In this document: piece after piece, positions 5,739-5,821 of the stretch
Layout of the letters: every line of letters begins with the position of its first letter
Numbering within the stretch: the first letter of the stretch is position 1
Origin: CBDVAK01 sp965371945
GTDB lineage: Bacteria > Pseudomonadota > Gammaproteobacteria > Competibacterales > JAHEDQ01
Direction: 5' to 3'
Length of the DNA: 5,821 bases
Assembly: GCA_965371945.1 (NCBI GenBank)
Contig: CBDVAK010000233.1
Location: 1-5,821, forward strand
Notes under the pieces: generated by a model
Seen by the model: the letters and a program-made list of their open reading frames with translations, nothing else
Told to the model about the DNA's origin: nothing
The model's database searches: none
Program-made: the position numbers and the translations under genes

Positions 5739-5821
5739 ATGCCGGTTTCTGAAATTGTTTTCGTATTGGTCGTGCTGCTTGGCATAGCCATGCTGGTCAC
5801 CGGCATCTGCCGCAAGCTGCC
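5739..5821 (+). CDS. Start of a membrane protein gene, possibly a cation:proton antiporter (partial)
   Basis: The frame opens at ATG 5739 and runs off the window after 27 codons. The visible residues are a short polar start (M-P-V-S-E), a hydrophobic helix of about 17 residues (I-V-F-V-L-V-V-L-L-G-I-A-M-L-V-T-G), then I-C-R-K-L-P. A first helix ending in a basic pair before Leu-Pro is typical of CPA1/CPA2 Na+(K+)/H+ antiporters. An in-frame TGA at 5721-5723 bounds the start, and GAG at 5727-5729 is a weak ribosome site. Other polytopic membrane proteins could start the same way, so the family call is tentative; that a gene starts here is more likely than not. Confidence 0.5.
   Translation, partial: MPVSEIVFVLVVLLGIAMLVTGICRKL

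Noticed and set aside
1..5821. CRISPR array, tRNA/rRNA gene, insertion sequence
   Set aside because: No spaced repeat series, no cloverleaf-like segment and no transposase or terminal inverted repeats were seen by eye.

Overview
The window is a compact, GC-rich proteobacterial segment. Codon usage, the ATGA-type overlaps and the gene families suggest an aerobic alphaproteobacterium, but nothing in the sequence fixes the taxon. It holds two unrelated modules that meet tail to tail, plus the first codons of a third gene.

Positions 1-4911 (+ strand) carry a three-gene operon for corrinoid-dependent C1 transfer. The first gene encodes a 613-residue fusion of an MtaA/CmuA-type (uroporphyrinogen-decarboxylase-fold) methyltransferase and a complete cobalamin-binding module. 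The second encodes a methyltetrahydrofolate:corrinoid methyltransferase of the MetH/AcsE/CmuB type. The third encodes a [2Fe-2S] reductive activator of corrinoid enzymes (RACE). Together they make a self-contained cycle. The fusion's N-terminal domain demethylates a donor and methylates its own Co(I) corrinoid. The second protein moves the methyl group to tetrahydrofolate. The RACE protein re-reduces corrinoid that has oxidised to Co(II). The closest described architecture is chloromethane dehalogenation (CmuA + CmuB), but no cmuC or folate-oxidation gene is visible here, the gene order differs from the cmu clusters I know, and a zinc-ligand position looks altered. The methyl donor therefore stays open.

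Positions 4901-5526 (- strand) carry a type II toxin-antitoxin pair: a Phd/YefM-type antitoxin followed, with an ATGA overlap, by a PIN-domain (VapC-family) toxin. A -35/-10 pair with a palindrome in its spacer lies just upstream of the antitoxin. The toxin gene's 3' end overlaps the RACE gene's 3' end by 11 bp.

Positions 5527-5738 are intergenic and contain the antitoxin promoter. At 5739 a new + strand gene starts and runs off the window; its 27 visible codons encode a first membrane helix resembling that of cation:proton antiporters.

The most interesting points are the unassigned methyl donor of this CmuA-like system, the altered zinc motif, and a shared basic peptide, S-R-R-x-x-R-K-L, near the C-termini of both proteins that must dock on the corrinoid domain.
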